From Verrucomicrobiaceae bacterium UBA2429 (GTDB taxonomy: Bacteria > Verrucomicrobiota > Verrucomicrobiia > Verrucomicrobiales > Verrucomicrobiaceae), in NCBI GenBank assembly GCA_002343505.1, contig DDQZ01000107.1:1-62374 (forward strand): a stretch of 62,374 bases of DNA, written 5' to 3'. Below, one piece after another: positions 37,956 through 47,128 of the stretch. Under the pieces are notes generated by a model. It was not told the DNA's origin and ran no database searches. It worked only from the letters and a program-made list of their open reading frames with translations. The translations under genes and the position numbers were made by a program. How positions within the stretch are numbered: position 1 is the first letter of the stretch; each line of letters starts with the position of its first letter.

Positions 37956-38501
37956 TCACGTCGTCTCCATGCCGCGCGCCATGACTACCTTGCCGGTGCG
38001 AACGGTTTCGACGATCTCAAATTTATTCAGGAGCCGGATGGCCGCGTCGAGTTTGTCCGTGTTGCCTGTGATCATGGCAATGAGGCTGTCATCCTGCAAA
38101 TCCACGGTCTTGCCTCCATAGTGCTCGACGATTTGCAGGATCTCGGTGCGCTGGTCGTGGCCTGTGGAGATTTTCACCAGGACGAGTTCCTTGGCAACGG
38201 CGTCGCGGTCGGTGTGCTCGATGCAGTGGATGACATCAATGAGCTTGTTCACCTGCATGATGATCTGGTGCAGTCCCTCCGGGTGGCCGCTGATGCCAAT
38301 GGTCATGCGGCTGTAGCGCGGGTCGCGGGTCTGTGAGACAACGAGGGACTCGATGTTGAAACCCCGGCGGCTGAAGACATTGCATATGCGGCCAAGGACG
38401 CCGGGCTGGTTGTTCACATAGACACTGAGCGTGTGAATGTTGATGATGTCGGCCTGCGGGGCGGGCTTTTTGTCGGTGGTGGCGGGGATGCGGTCGCTCA
38501 T
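37956..38501 (-). CDS. ilvN: Acetolactate synthase small (regulatory) subunit
   Basis: A 181-residue protein if started at the ATG of MSDRIPATT; a GTG at 38543, directly after the methyltransferase stop, would add 14 residues. An ACT domain (HTLSVYVNNQPGVLGRICNVFSRRGFNIESLVV) binds the feedback inhibitor, and a C-terminal ALS small-subunit domain follows (ELVLVKI, VDLQDDSLIAMITGN). It partners with IlvB but is separated from it by the DNA methyltransferase gene, an unusual break in a normally adjacent pair. Confidence 0.95.
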   Translation of the reverse strand: MSDRIPATTDKKPAPQADIINIHTLSVYVNNQPGVLGRICNVFSRRGFNIESLVVSQTRDPRYSRMTIGISGHPEGLHQIIMQVNKLIDVIHCIEHTDRDAVAKELVLVKISTGHDQRTEILQIVEHYGGKTVDLQDDSLIAMITGNTDKLDAAIRLLNKFEIVETVRTGKVVMARGMETT

Positions 38502-38543
38502 GATTTTTGCGGGGCTGGTGTTTGAAAATAAAACGGCTGCCAC

Positions 38544-39341
38544 TTAGAACAACTGCGGTTCGGCAGATGCGAGCGCGTGGAGCCGCCTGCGGGCGAGCTG
38601 GACGTAGGTTTCGTCTCTCTCAATGCCGATCCATTTGCGCTTTAAGCGCAAGGCAGCGGCGGCGGTGGTGCCGGAACCGAAAAAAGGATCAAGCACTAAA
38701 TCACCCTCATCAGTGGAGCAAAGGACTAGCTTTTCGATGAGATCGAGCGGCTTTTGGGAGGGGTGGCCGCACTTCTCCTTGGAGGTGCCCTTGAGGCTGG
38801 GCACACGCAAGATGTTCGTCGCGAATTTGCCCTTTTCCAGGTGGGCCTTGCGCGCGTCCATGTTCTTGTAACGAGTGTCTTTGAGGTATTGGGCGATGGT
38901 TTTTTCGTCGTAAGGAATGCGCACAGCGTCCTTGTTGAACTTCACCTCATCGCCTTTGCGCAGGACGAGGATCATCTCATATTGCGGTGTGAAGCTGTCC
39001 CGCCGCTCATTGTAGCCCACGGCGCGATCCCAAATAATGAGATCGTGAAACTGATGCGACCGGGAGAGCTGCGACATGAGGTGGAGAAAGGTGTGCTCGC
39101 GCTTTCCTAGCTGGCCGAATATGAAACAGAGTCCTTCATCACAAAGGACGCGCATGGCCTCGCCCGCCCACTCCTCGCACCAGGCGAGATAGTCAGCGGC
39201 GGTTTTCCATTGGGTGTCCCAGGCTTCATCTTCGAGAACATTGAAATAAGGCGGATCGGCGATAATTGCTTGAGCGGCGCATTCCGGTAGCTTGCGAAGT
39301 TCCGTGAGGGCGTCCCCTTGAATAATGAGATTGGCTTTCAT
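38544..39341 (-). CDS. DNA methyltransferase (beta-class, probably N6-adenine)
   Basis: A 265-residue enzyme. Motif IV is ADPPYFNVL near residue 30, and the SAM-binding part is C-terminal: HPSQKPLDLIEKL then DPFFGSGTT. This motif order is the beta class, and DPPY favours adenine-N6 (CcrM/HinfI-like) methylation; N4-cytosine is possible. No restriction endonuclease gene is adjacent, so it is an orphan here. It lies between ilvB (39 bp) and ilvN (touching or 42 bp) on the same strand and is probably cotranscribed. The recognition site cannot be read from sequence. Confidence 0.9.
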   Translation of the reverse strand: MKANLIIQGDALTELRKLPECAAQAIIADPPYFNVLEDEAWDTQWKTAADYLAWCEEWAGEAMRVLCDEGLCFIFGQLGKREHTFLHLMSQLSRSHQFHDLIIWDRAVGYNERRDSFTPQYEMILVLRKGDEVKFNKDAVRIPYDEKTIAQYLKDTRYKNMDARKAHLEKGKFATNILRVPSLKGTSKEKCGHPSQKPLDLIEKLVLCSTDEGDLVLDPFFGSGTTAAAALRLKRKWIGIERDETYVQLARRRLHALASAEPQLF

Positions 39342-39380
39342 CGTTGCATCGCCACACTTTGGCGAGTGCGCCTGCGGTCA

Positions 39381-41108
39381 TCACGTCGAACCGGTGGGTT
39401 TTTCCATCTTGTGTTTCGGCGCCTCGGTGAGCATGTCTTCAAGGGCGGCTCCAGCAGGGATCATGGGAAAGACGTTTTCATGTTTGATGCACTCCGCCTC
39501 AATGATGCAGGGTCCGTCATTGTAATCGAGCGCCTGCTGGAGGATGCGGCCCACGTCGGCGGGACGGCGGATGTGCCAGCCTTTGATGCCATAGGCCTCG
39601 CCAAGCTTGACGAAGTCCGGGTTGCCGAGCAGGTCCACGCCGCTCTCGCGGTTGTCGAAGAAGAGCTCCTGCCACTGGCGGACCATGCCGAGGTAGCTAT
39701 TATTGAGGACGAGGATTTTGACGGGCAGCTTGTGGATGGCCGCAGTTGCTAGTTCGAACAGCGTCATCTGGAAGCCACCGTCACCGCACACGGCAACGAC
39801 GGTTTTATTCGGGCATGCGAACTGCGCGCCGATTGCCGCAGGGAAGCCGAAGCCCATGGTGCCGGCGCCACCGGAGCTGATCCAGTGGTAGCTCTCGTCG
39901 TTTTTGTAAAATTGCGCGGCCCACATTTGATGCTGGCCGACATCGGTGGTGACAATGGCCTTGCCCTGGGTGAGATGGTAAAGCTCGTCAAGCACTTGCT
40001 GCATGCGCAAGCCGCCCTGTTTTTTATAGCCGAGGGGATATTTCTTTTTGTAGCCGTCGAGATGCGCCAGCCAGTCTCCGGTGGGCAACTTTTCGACGAG
40101 GGGCAACAGTTCGCTGAGTGCGGCCTTGGCGTCGCCAGTTATGGGAACATCCGTGCGTATCATTTTGCCGTGCTCAGCGGCGTCAATGTCAATGTGGATG
40201 ATTTTGGCGTTGCGGCCGAACATGTGCGGCTTGCCGATGATGCGGTCGTCAAAGCGGGAGCCGACATTGAAGATGAGGTCGGCTTCGCAGATGGCCTTGT
40301 TCGCGTAGGCGGTTCCGTGCATGCCGAGCATGCCGAGGGCAAGCGGATGCGTTTCGGGGAAAACGCCCTTGCCCAGCAGGGTGGTGGTGACCGGGCATTG
40401 CAGTGTCTCCGCCAGCATGAGCAATTCCTTGTCCGCGCGGGCGATCATGGCGCCCTGCCCCGCCAGGATGACCGGGCGTTGCGACTGTGAAAGCAGCCTG
40501 GCCGCCTCTTTTATGGCAATTTGATCAATTTTCTGCGCATCTTCCGGATGATAGCCGGGCAGGTCCATCGGATCATCAAAGGTGCCTGTGAACGGGCTCT
40601 GGCTGATGTCCTTGGGGATGTCAATAAGCACAGGACCGGGCCGGCCAGTGGTGGCGATGTGGACCGCCTCCTTGGCGATGCGCGGCAGGGCATTGGTTTC
40701 CTTGACCAAGTAGCTGTGTTTGCAGACCGGGGCGGTGATGTTGAAAATGTCCGCCTCCTGGAAGGCGTCCTTGCCCAGCATCCAGGTGACCTGCTGACCG
40801 GTGAGGATGATCATTGGCACACTGTCCATCTGCGCGGTCATGATGCCGGTGACGGTGTTGCCAGCGCCAGGACCAGAAGTGACGAGGACGACCGCCGGTT
40901 TGCCCGTGGCACGCGCGTAACCGTCAGCCATGTGGACAGCCCCCTGTTCGTGACGAACGAGGATGAACTTCATGTTCGTTTTCACGGTCTCCAGGGCGTC
41001 AAAAATCGGCAAAGCGGCACCGCCAGAGTAGCCAAAAACATATTCAATGCCGAGATCGGCAAGTGTTTTGATCAGCGCCTGCGCGCCGTCCATTTGGGGT
41101 GTGCTCAT
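39381..41108 (-). CDS. ilvB: Acetolactate synthase large (catalytic) subunit
   Basis: A 575-residue ThDP-dependent enzyme of valine, leucine and isoleucine synthesis. [14 protein letters not shown] and [16 protein letters not shown] (catalytic Glu) are in the N-terminal domain, [11 protein letters not shown] lies in the middle, and the ThDP/Mg motif runs from GDGGFQM to VLNNSYLGM. Length is normal. It heads the minus-strand run that includes ilvN, pfkA, plsX and fabH. The 271-bp upstream region is AT-rich and has a palindrome and short upstream reading frames. Confidence 0.97.
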   Translation of the reverse strand: MSTPQMDGAQALIKTLADLGIEYVFGYSGGAALPIFDALETVKTNMKFILVRHEQGAVHMADGYARATGKPAVVLVTSGPGAGNTVTGIMTAQMDSVPMIILTGQQVTWMLGKDAFQEADIFNITAPVCKHSYLVKETNALPRIAKEAVHIATTGRPGPVLIDIPKDISQSPFTGTFDDPMDLPGYHPEDAQKIDQIAIKEAARLLSQSQRPVILAGQGAMIARADKELLMLAETLQCPVTTTLLGKGVFPETHPLALGMLGMHGTAYANKAICEADLIFNVGSRFDDRIIGKPHMFGRNAKIIHIDIDAAEHGKMIRTDVPITGDAKAALSELLPLVEKLPTGDWLAHLDGYKKKYPLGYKKQGGLRMQQVLDELYHLTQGKAIVTTDVGQHQMWAAQFYKNDESYHWISSGGAGTMGFGFPAAIGAQFACPNKTVVAVCGDGGFQMTLFELATAAIHKLPVKILVLNNSYLGMVRQWQELFFDNRESGVDLLGNPDFVKLGEAYGIKGWHIRRPADVGRILQQALDYNDGPCIIEAECIKHENVFPMIPAGAALEDMLTEAPKHKMEKPTGST

Positions 41109-41127
41109 AATATTTCAGTAAAAGTGC

Positions 41128-41147
41128 GAACTTTCGAACGAAAGTTC
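41128..41147 (-). promoter_or_regulatory. Perfect 9-bp inverted repeat in the ilvB leader
   Basis: gaactttcg-aa-cgaaagttc lies about 20 bases before the ilvB start (41108). It may be an operator or an RNA hairpin near the ribosome-binding region. On the minus strand short frames overlap it: MFGLV (41190-41207), and an ATG at 41154 whose ~36-codon frame contains three consecutive Leu codons and overlaps the ilvB start. The rest of 41148-41324 is AT-rich and probably holds the ilvB promoter (a TTGACT at 41241-41246), but no convincing -10 box was assigned. Confidence 0.4.
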
Positions 41148-41324
41148 CATTCATTCAGATGTTCGCAATCTAAAAATGCGCCTTTTCGATCAAACCAAAC
41201 CAAACATGAGGTAGTCTTCACTTAAAAATCTAGGATTTAGAGTCAAAATCGAGAAATACACGACTCACCTCAATGGATTTTTGCAGTTTTCGAAAAGATT
41301 CGTTTTTCGACAAGGGCGGAAAGA

Positions 41325-41353
41325 AAACACCCGGCCAAATTGGCCGGGTGTTT
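41325..41353. terminator. Terminator after the DUF1501 gene
   Basis: A perfect 13-bp stem (aaacacccggcca / tggccgggtgttt) with a 3-nt loop, flanked by T-rich sequence on the minus strand. It lies 27 bp beyond the stop of the DUF1501 gene at 41380 and separates that operon from ilvB. Confidence 0.9.
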
Positions 41354-41379
41354 GGGAATCCGCATTGATTGCGAACAGA

Positions 41380-42681
41380 TCAGGCGAAGATGTCCACGAC
41401 TGGCACACCCTTGTCGCCCACAGTGAAGGGGCGGCTGGATGGGGACATGACAACTTCGTTGACAGGCAGGCCCATGGCGTGACCGATGGTGGCCACAAAG
41501 TCCTGCGGAGTGGTCTGTTTGTCGGCGGGGCGGCGTCCGTCCTTGTCGGTGGCGCCATAGGTGAAGCCGCGTTTGGTGCCGCCTCCGGCGAAAACGGTGG
41601 AATATGCCAGCGGGTAATGGTCGCGTCCGTCGTTTTCATTGATTCCCGGAGTGCGTCCGAACTCGGAACCGAGCACAACCAGCGTAGAATCCAGCAGCCC
41701 CTTGGCTTCCAGGTCGAGCAGCAATGCGGAGAACCCGGTGTCAAGCGTGGTGCCGTTGTTGGTCATGGCTGTGTCAATCGTGTTGTGATGATCCCAGCCA
41801 CCCATGCGCACCTCGACGAACCTGACACCGCTCTCTACCAGCCTGCGGGCAAGTAGGCAGCCCTGCCCGAAAGAGGAACGACCATATTTGTCGCGGGTGT
41901 CGGCGGACTCCTGGCTCAGATCGAAGGCTTTGAGATCCTCGCTCTTCATGATCTTCATGGTTTCGTCGTAGAATTCATTGTAGGACTTCACATCCTCAGT
42001 GTCAAAGCGCTTGCGGAAGGCGCTGTCGAACTCGTTCATGAGTTCCACACGCTTGCCGAACATGGAGTCACTGGTGGTGGGACGGATGTTTTGCAGACCC
42101 GATTCAGGACTGGAGATCGGAATTGGAGCCATGGAAGGCGGAAAAAAGCCCGCGCCAGGATAAGCACTGCCGCTGTTGACCACCACGCTATCAGGCAGAG
42201 TCACGCCCTTGATGCGACCAAGGAAGTGGCTGGCCCAGACTCCGACCAGCGGATGTACGATGGTACCACGGGGTTCGTAACCGGTCTTCATAATGTAAGT
42301 GCCGGAGTCATGGACGCCAGTCTTGGAAGTCATTGAGCGGATGATGCTGAGCTTGTTGGCGTTTTCCGCCAACTTGGGCAGGTAGCCGCCCAAGTAGTCA
42401 ATGCCCTCCGCTTTGGCCTTGACCGGATCGCTGAAACCCTTGGTCATCCCTGTTTTGGGATCAAAGGTGTCAATGTGGCTCATGCCGCCGCTCATCCAAA
42501 GAAAGATGACGTTTTTTGCCTTGCCGAAACCGGGTGTGCCGGGCCCGGTGATCATTTTTTCAGCCGCCTGCATCTTGGCGGAGAGGCCTGGGAAGAGTGT
42601 GACGCCGAGAGTGGCGCTGGCTGCCCCCATCATGAATTGACGGCGGCTGTGATCGTCGAGTTTGAGCAGTTCTGATTTCAT
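41380..42681 (-). CDS. DUF1501 family exported protein
   Basis: A 433-residue protein with a twin-arginine-type N-terminus (SRRQFMMGAASATLG). The DUF1501 fold is related to sulfatases and alkaline phosphatases. Conserved blocks are VIFLWMSGGMSHIDTFDPK, LARRLVESGVRFVEVRMGGWDHH, VLGSEFGRTPGINENDGRDHYP and VFAGGGTKRG. Activity of the family is not established. It follows its DUF1549 partner after 39 bp and ends at a strong terminator, so the two form a two-gene operon. Confidence 0.93.
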   Translation of the reverse strand: MKSELLKLDDHSRRQFMMGAASATLGVTLFPGLSAKMQAAEKMITGPGTPGFGKAKNVIFLWMSGGMSHIDTFDPKTGMTKGFSDPVKAKAEGIDYLGGYLPKLAENANKLSIIRSMTSKTGVHDSGTYIMKTGYEPRGTIVHPLVGVWASHFLGRIKGVTLPDSVVVNSGSAYPGAGFFPPSMAPIPISSPESGLQNIRPTTSDSMFGKRVELMNEFDSAFRKRFDTEDVKSYNEFYDETMKIMKSEDLKAFDLSQESADTRDKYGRSSFGQGCLLARRLVESGVRFVEVRMGGWDHHNTIDTAMTNNGTTLDTGFSALLLDLEAKGLLDSTLVVLGSEFGRTPGINENDGRDHYPLAYSTVFAGGGTKRGFTYGATDKDGRRPADKQTTPQDFVATIGHAMGLPVNEVVMSPSSRPFTVGDKGVPVVDIFA

Positions 42682-42720
42682 GAGTATCGTTATTTTGGAG
42701 TTGTGTGTGAGTGATGAGTA

Positions 42721-44886
42721 TTACTGAACAAAGATGAATTCACGGGTATTGATGAGCGCCCAGATCATATTGCTGTAGGCCTCTTCGCCAGAGGCGCTAA
42801 GTTCGCGCTCGGCGATGTCTTTTTCCTGCAATGTCGGGCGGCGATTCATGATGGTCATGAACATGCGCTCCACTTTTTCAGAGGGGTCTTTGACTTTGTC
42901 CATGGTTCGGAAAACGAGGGAATCACGATTTGTCAACATTTGCTGCGCTTTGCCGTTCATCATCATGAGCACTTGTGGAACATTGCCGATTGATGTGCTG
43001 CCATCAATCAAATCGCGGGGAGACTGGCCGAAGTCGGCAAGAAAGTGCCCACCCGGAGCGGGTTGAACGATCTCCGAAGCGCGAAGAAGCCGCATACCTT
43101 CATAGGACAGGATTTTTCCGGGGCCATCCATCTGGGCAGTAGTAGCCGCTTCCGCACCCTTCGGTGCTGCATCCATCATCATGCTGTCGTCACCAGCCAT
43201 TTCAAGGCCGCCGCCCATCAGTTCACGCTCTTTTTGTGCCATGCGGCGATAGGCGTCATATTTCATGAGCACTGTTTGCGCATCCACCGTTTCGAGATTG
43301 AGGTCAATGGACTTGGAATAGAGATCCTGGAGCGGGGCCTTGTATGCGTCCGGCTGGCCCAGAACAAGCGTCATATATGAGTCCCAAGCTTGCTCGGCAC
43401 CCATCCGGCGCAGCATGGGCCCCTGGAAGTAATAGACCTCGCCCATGACGATATTTTCGGTCGTCGCCTCCGACTGGTAGGCACGGGTATTGTAAATGAT
43501 GCGCATGAATTCCTTAAGGTTAAACTTCACACGCTTCATCTCTTCTGCGAGATGCTTGAGCAATTCGGGATTTGCTGACTGGTCAGGGTCATCAATGTTA
43601 GTGACAGGTTCATTGATGCCTGCGCCAAAAGCACGCTTCCACATGCGGTTGGCGATGGTCATTGCAAAGCGCGGGTTCTGCGGGTGCGTCATCCAATTAG
43701 CAAAAGAAGTCCGAAGCTTTTCCTCCTTGGCTTTCGACTGCTTGTAAGCGGGATTGCTTCTGTCCCCGGAAGACCAGGTGACAAATTTGGGACTCACAGG
43801 ATCCCCGGGCTTGCCGTCCTTGTATTTGTAATCGTGCGGGAGCATCATCATGTTTTTATCCAAATCACGGACGACATATGTGTTCGCCCCCATGTAGGTT
43901 TGGATGCCGTTGCGAATGCGGCGCATGTCCAGACCGGCTTTTTCAACCAGTTTCTCGACTTCCATCATGACTGTTTCGTTACGGTAGGGGGCGCGTGTGG
44001 ACGTGGCCCCAAAGAAGGCCGCCATTTCGTAAAACTGCATCTGCGTCCAGTCCGCGAAAGGATGATCGTGGCATTGAGCGCAGGCGACATCAGTGCCAAG
44101 GAAAACGGTGAGGGTATTGGCAAGATTGTCCAGGGGCATGCCGGCATCGCGAAGCAAATAGCCCGCCGCACCGTTATGCCACATCTTTCCACTGGCAGTC
44201 ATCATTTCATGCACCATCTGATCGTAGGGGCGATTTTTTGCAACCTGCTCCTTAACCCAGTTGATGTATGGCGTGCCACGCAGATTCGCCTGATCGAGAT
44301 TGTCTTTGAGGCGCAGCATCTCGGCGAAGTAATTAAACATGTGCACTTTGAAGCCTTCGGAATCCAGCAGCATGTCAATCAAATCGGCGCGCTTCTTGGG
44401 GTTTCCATCCTTGATGAAAGCCATGGCCTCATCATAGTTCGGGATGCGACCCACGATGTCGAGATAGACACGGCGGACGAACTGCTCGTCGTTGGCCATC
44501 GGGTTGAATTGAGTAATGGGCGGTTTGCCGTTTTTGACACGATCCGGATTGGCGCGGACAAGACCCTTGGCCACCAGTTCGTTAATCTTCTGCGCGGCTT
44601 GCGCCACTGTCGCATTGGCAATCATTTGCGGTTGCGCGGTATCGGCAGCCGCTGGGGCGGAAGATTTGGCGAAGGCCTGATCCTCGGCTGAAAGCCTGGA
44701 TAATTCGAACCGGTGCTCGGCTCCATCTTGGGTTTGGAGAACGATGTGCTCGCCTTCAATCCGCACCAGAGAGGCGGAGACTTGACGACCTTGGACATCA
44801 GTCCAGGTGCGCACTTCAGCCAATGCAGAGGAAGTGCCAAATCCCGCAAATAGCAGGACGGCAATCATAGAACGTGTGGGCTTCAT
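42721..44886 (-). CDS. DUF1549/DUF1553 protein with N-terminal SHD1-like domain
   Basis: A 721-residue exported protein. The start at 44886 (MKPTRSMIAVLLFAGFG) gives a clean signal peptide; 34 extra in-frame codons upstream look non-coding. Residues ~24-75 resemble an SHD1 domain (RTWTDVQGRQVSASLV...FELSRLSAEDQ). The usual N-terminal cytochrome domain is absent, but DUF1549 keeps one CAQCHDH haem-type motif. DUF1553 is at the C-terminus, ending NTREFIFVQ. Base composition is clearly less GC-rich than in the paralogues at 16983 and 52255. It is operonic with the DUF1501 gene downstream. Confidence 0.92.
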   Translation of the reverse strand: MKPTRSMIAVLLFAGFGTSSALAEVRTWTDVQGRQVSASLVRIEGEHIVLQTQDGAEHRFELSRLSAEDQAFAKSSAPAAADTAQPQMIANATVAQAAQKINELVAKGLVRANPDRVKNGKPPITQFNPMANDEQFVRRVYLDIVGRIPNYDEAMAFIKDGNPKKRADLIDMLLDSEGFKVHMFNYFAEMLRLKDNLDQANLRGTPYINWVKEQVAKNRPYDQMVHEMMTASGKMWHNGAAGYLLRDAGMPLDNLANTLTVFLGTDVACAQCHDHPFADWTQMQFYEMAAFFGATSTRAPYRNETVMMEVEKLVEKAGLDMRRIRNGIQTYMGANTYVVRDLDKNMMMLPHDYKYKDGKPGDPVSPKFVTWSSGDRSNPAYKQSKAKEEKLRTSFANWMTHPQNPRFAMTIANRMWKRAFGAGINEPVTNIDDPDQSANPELLKHLAEEMKRVKFNLKEFMRIIYNTRAYQSEATTENIVMGEVYYFQGPMLRRMGAEQAWDSYMTLVLGQPDAYKAPLQDLYSKSIDLNLETVDAQTVLMKYDAYRRMAQKERELMGGGLEMAGDDSMMMDAAPKGAEAATTAQMDGPGKILSYEGMRLLRASEIVQPAPGGHFLADFGQSPRDLIDGSTSIGNVPQVLMMMNGKAQQMLTNRDSLVFRTMDKVKDPSEKVERMFMTIMNRRPTLQEKDIAERELSASGEEAYSNMIWALINTREFIFVQ

Positions 44887-45040
44887 AGGGAGATGAGATG
44901 TATTCGGACGACGGGGGTAACCCTCACCTTGAAACGGTGTGAAAATAAAATCGTTAGCGATTTCTAACCGAAATTTATTCGCCACCAATAGCTAAAACAC
45001 AATTTTAAAATGCGTTCCTTCGAACATTCTTGGATTCCCC

Positions 45041-46039
45041 TTATTCCGGCAGCGCTTCGCAAGTGACAACACCGCTTTTGTCCATCACGCCCAGAACTAC
45101 CGCGCCCTTGCCGATTTTTAGAGCCTTGCGGACATGTTTTGCGTCAAGTATGGCCACCCAGCCAATGCCCATGTTGAAGGTGTTCCACGCATCCTTGGGA
45201 TCGGCATGACGCAGGATTTTCTGCGCCATGTCATTTTTCCAAAATGGCACCTGCAAGTGACACCCAAAGCCGCGCTTGGTGAAGATGCGGCCAAGGTTTT
45301 CGATCAACCCACCGCCGGTGATGTGCGCCATGGCGGCGGGTTTGATCCCGGCTTTTTTGAGAGCGCGGCATTGCTTGTGGTACAAGAGTGTCGGCGCTAG
45401 CAACGAGGCGGCGTCTTTTGAATCGAGCTTGATCTTTTCCTTTTCGAGGACGCGACGCACAAGGGAGAAGCCATTGGCATGAAAACCGGCGCTGGGCCAG
45501 CCGACGAGAACATCGCCTTTCTTCACCTCAGCGGGATTGAGCACATGCTTTTTCTCCACCGCGCCAATGGCGAAGCCGGAAAGCTCCACCATTCCCTCCA
45601 TGACCGCTCCTGGCATTTCGGCCGTCTCACCACCCGCGAGGATGCAGTCGCAGTCTTGGAGGTATTCGGATATTCCGGCGATGATGCGGCTGAGTTGGCG
45701 CTTAACGATCTTGTTCACGCCGATGTAGTCGAGGAACAAAACAGGATCCGCGCCGGTGGTCAGTACGTCGTTGACATTCATGGCCACAAGATCCTTGCCC
45801 GCGTTTTCCAGAAGGTCATGCTTAAGCAGCAACTCCAGTTTGGTGCCCACACCGTCGCATCCGGTGAAAATGACTGGTTGGTTGTATTTGCTCAGATCAT
45901 AGCCCGCCGCAAAGAGTCCAAAAGCATTGGCCAGCTTGCGCTTTTTCTGGGTGGCCTTCACCAGCGGCCCAATATCATCCACAAATCCTGCTGCTTCGTG
46001 AATGTCAACGCCGGCCTGTTTGTATGTGTGTTTGGACAT
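45041..46039 (-). CDS. purM: Phosphoribosylformylglycinamidine cyclo-ligase (AIR synthetase)
   Basis: A 332-residue enzyme of purine synthesis that closes the imidazole ring of FGAM using ATP. Recognised by MSKHTYKQAGVDI at the N-terminus, FTGCDGVGTKLELL, MNVNDVLTTGADPVLFLDY, CILAGGETAEMPG and HITGGGLIENLGRIF. Length is slightly below the usual ~345. It is the last gene of a minus-strand series carA - traB/gumN - purM with 66- and 84-bp gaps. The downstream gap 44887-45040 is AT-rich and probably contains the promoter of the DUF1549/DUF1501 operon. Confidence 0.95.
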   Translation of the reverse strand: MSKHTYKQAGVDIHEAAGFVDDIGPLVKATQKKRKLANAFGLFAAGYDLSKYNQPVIFTGCDGVGTKLELLLKHDLLENAGKDLVAMNVNDVLTTGADPVLFLDYIGVNKIVKRQLSRIIAGISEYLQDCDCILAGGETAEMPGAVMEGMVELSGFAIGAVEKKHVLNPAEVKKGDVLVGWPSAGFHANGFSLVRRVLEKEKIKLDSKDAASLLAPTLLYHKQCRALKKAGIKPAAMAHITGGGLIENLGRIFTKRGFGCHLQVPFWKNDMAQKILRHADPKDAWNTFNMGIGWVAILDAKHVRKALKIGKGAVVLGVMDKSGVVTCEALPE

Positions 46040-46123
46040 GATTTATTGGCCCTCTTGTCGGGCGCAGAATTGAGATTGAAGCAGCCGGGACTGGATGCAA
46101 GCGCGGTTTGACGCTCCCGAAGG

Positions 46124-47062
46124 TCAATCCTCCTTCATTTCACGGTAATGGCGGACGAGGTAGCCGCGCTCTTTGAGAAGGTGCAGCAGACCAGTCTCGG
46201 CGGTGAAATGACCGGTGCCTACCAACACCATGGCTCTTTCGCCCTTTTTCAGCAGGTCCTCAAGACGCGCCATCCACGCGCGGTTGCGCGCGGCGAGAAA
46301 GATTTCCATCAATTCGGGGTGTTTGGCAGCCTCTCGAAAAAGCATGGACTGAAGGTCGTCAAGGCGTCCGTGCTTCCAGGCTTCGATCATCTTGTCATAC
46401 TCCTCAGGCAGGGTGCCGACCTCGGCGAGGGTCTGGTCGAGCATGACGCGCTGCAACTCCTTGGAGAGGCCGGCGAACAGCTGAATTTGGAACTCCAGCG
46501 TTTCCAATCCCTCGCCGGGTTTGCCGTCTCGCCGCGCGCGTTTCTCAAAATGCTGGTCCACTCCCATGTCGGGGGAGGCGCCCAGAACCGCGTATTCGTT
46601 GTTGGTGATCATGAGAGAGGCCAGCCATGGGCGCATCCGGGCCATGGAAAATGGCGGGACGCCGCGTGACGCGCACCATTTTTTTACCCCGCTCCAAGTT
46701 TCACTCCCCACCTCGGCTTCGAGGGTGGCGCCTGGCGGCAGGGTGCCGAGCTGCGTCATGCGCGCGGCAGCGCCAGCCTTGGCCGCGTCCGGTGGAAGCT
46801 CAAAGACGAGCTTGTCTGATCTGGAGTAGGCAGCCTCGTAGGCGGGAGCGAGGGGATAATCCTCCTTCCGCAAAATGTGAATGGTGCCGCAAAGGTAAAG
46901 CCTGCCTCCAGTGTCCTGGGAATCCACGACCCATACGCTGCCGATGGGACCCGCCTCCACGGGGTGCCCCCCCTGAACAGACTCGGCCTGTCCGGCATCG
47001 CGTCCGCACGCGCACACAGCGGCCAGGACAGTCAAACAAAGAAGGCGGCGGAGGAAATGCAC
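46124..47062 (-). CDS. TraB/GumN family protein, probable lipoprotein or exported
   Basis: A 312-residue protein starting at a GTG (47060-47062, MHFLRRLLCL), which gives a signal peptide with a possible lipobox-like VCAC near residue 19. The TraB/GumN signature is split: LYLCGTIHILRKEDYPL near the N-terminus and MVLVGTGHFTAETGLLHLLKERGY at the end, the conserved GTxH and GxxH motifs. Some family members are suspected metalloproteases, but the role is not established. It is between carA and purM in the same direction, with no functional link evident. Confidence 0.88.
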   Translation of the reverse strand: MHFLRRLLCLTVLAAVCACGRDAGQAESVQGGHPVEAGPIGSVWVVDSQDTGGRLYLCGTIHILRKEDYPLAPAYEAAYSRSDKLVFELPPDAAKAGAAARMTQLGTLPPGATLEAEVGSETWSGVKKWCASRGVPPFSMARMRPWLASLMITNNEYAVLGASPDMGVDQHFEKRARRDGKPGEGLETLEFQIQLFAGLSKELQRVMLDQTLAEVGTLPEEYDKMIEAWKHGRLDDLQSMLFREAAKHPELMEIFLAARNRAWMARLEDLLKKGERAMVLVGTGHFTAETGLLHLLKERGYLVRHYREMKED

Positions 47063-47128
47063 GCCTCATTGAAACACCTGACGCGGCAAAGGGGCAACAA
47101 GGAAAAAGTTCGCGCCGCGGAGCGGCAT

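Noticed and set aside
38544..39341. Restriction-modification system
   Set aside because: Only the methyltransferase is present. The flanking genes are ilvB and ilvN, with no endonuclease or specificity subunit.
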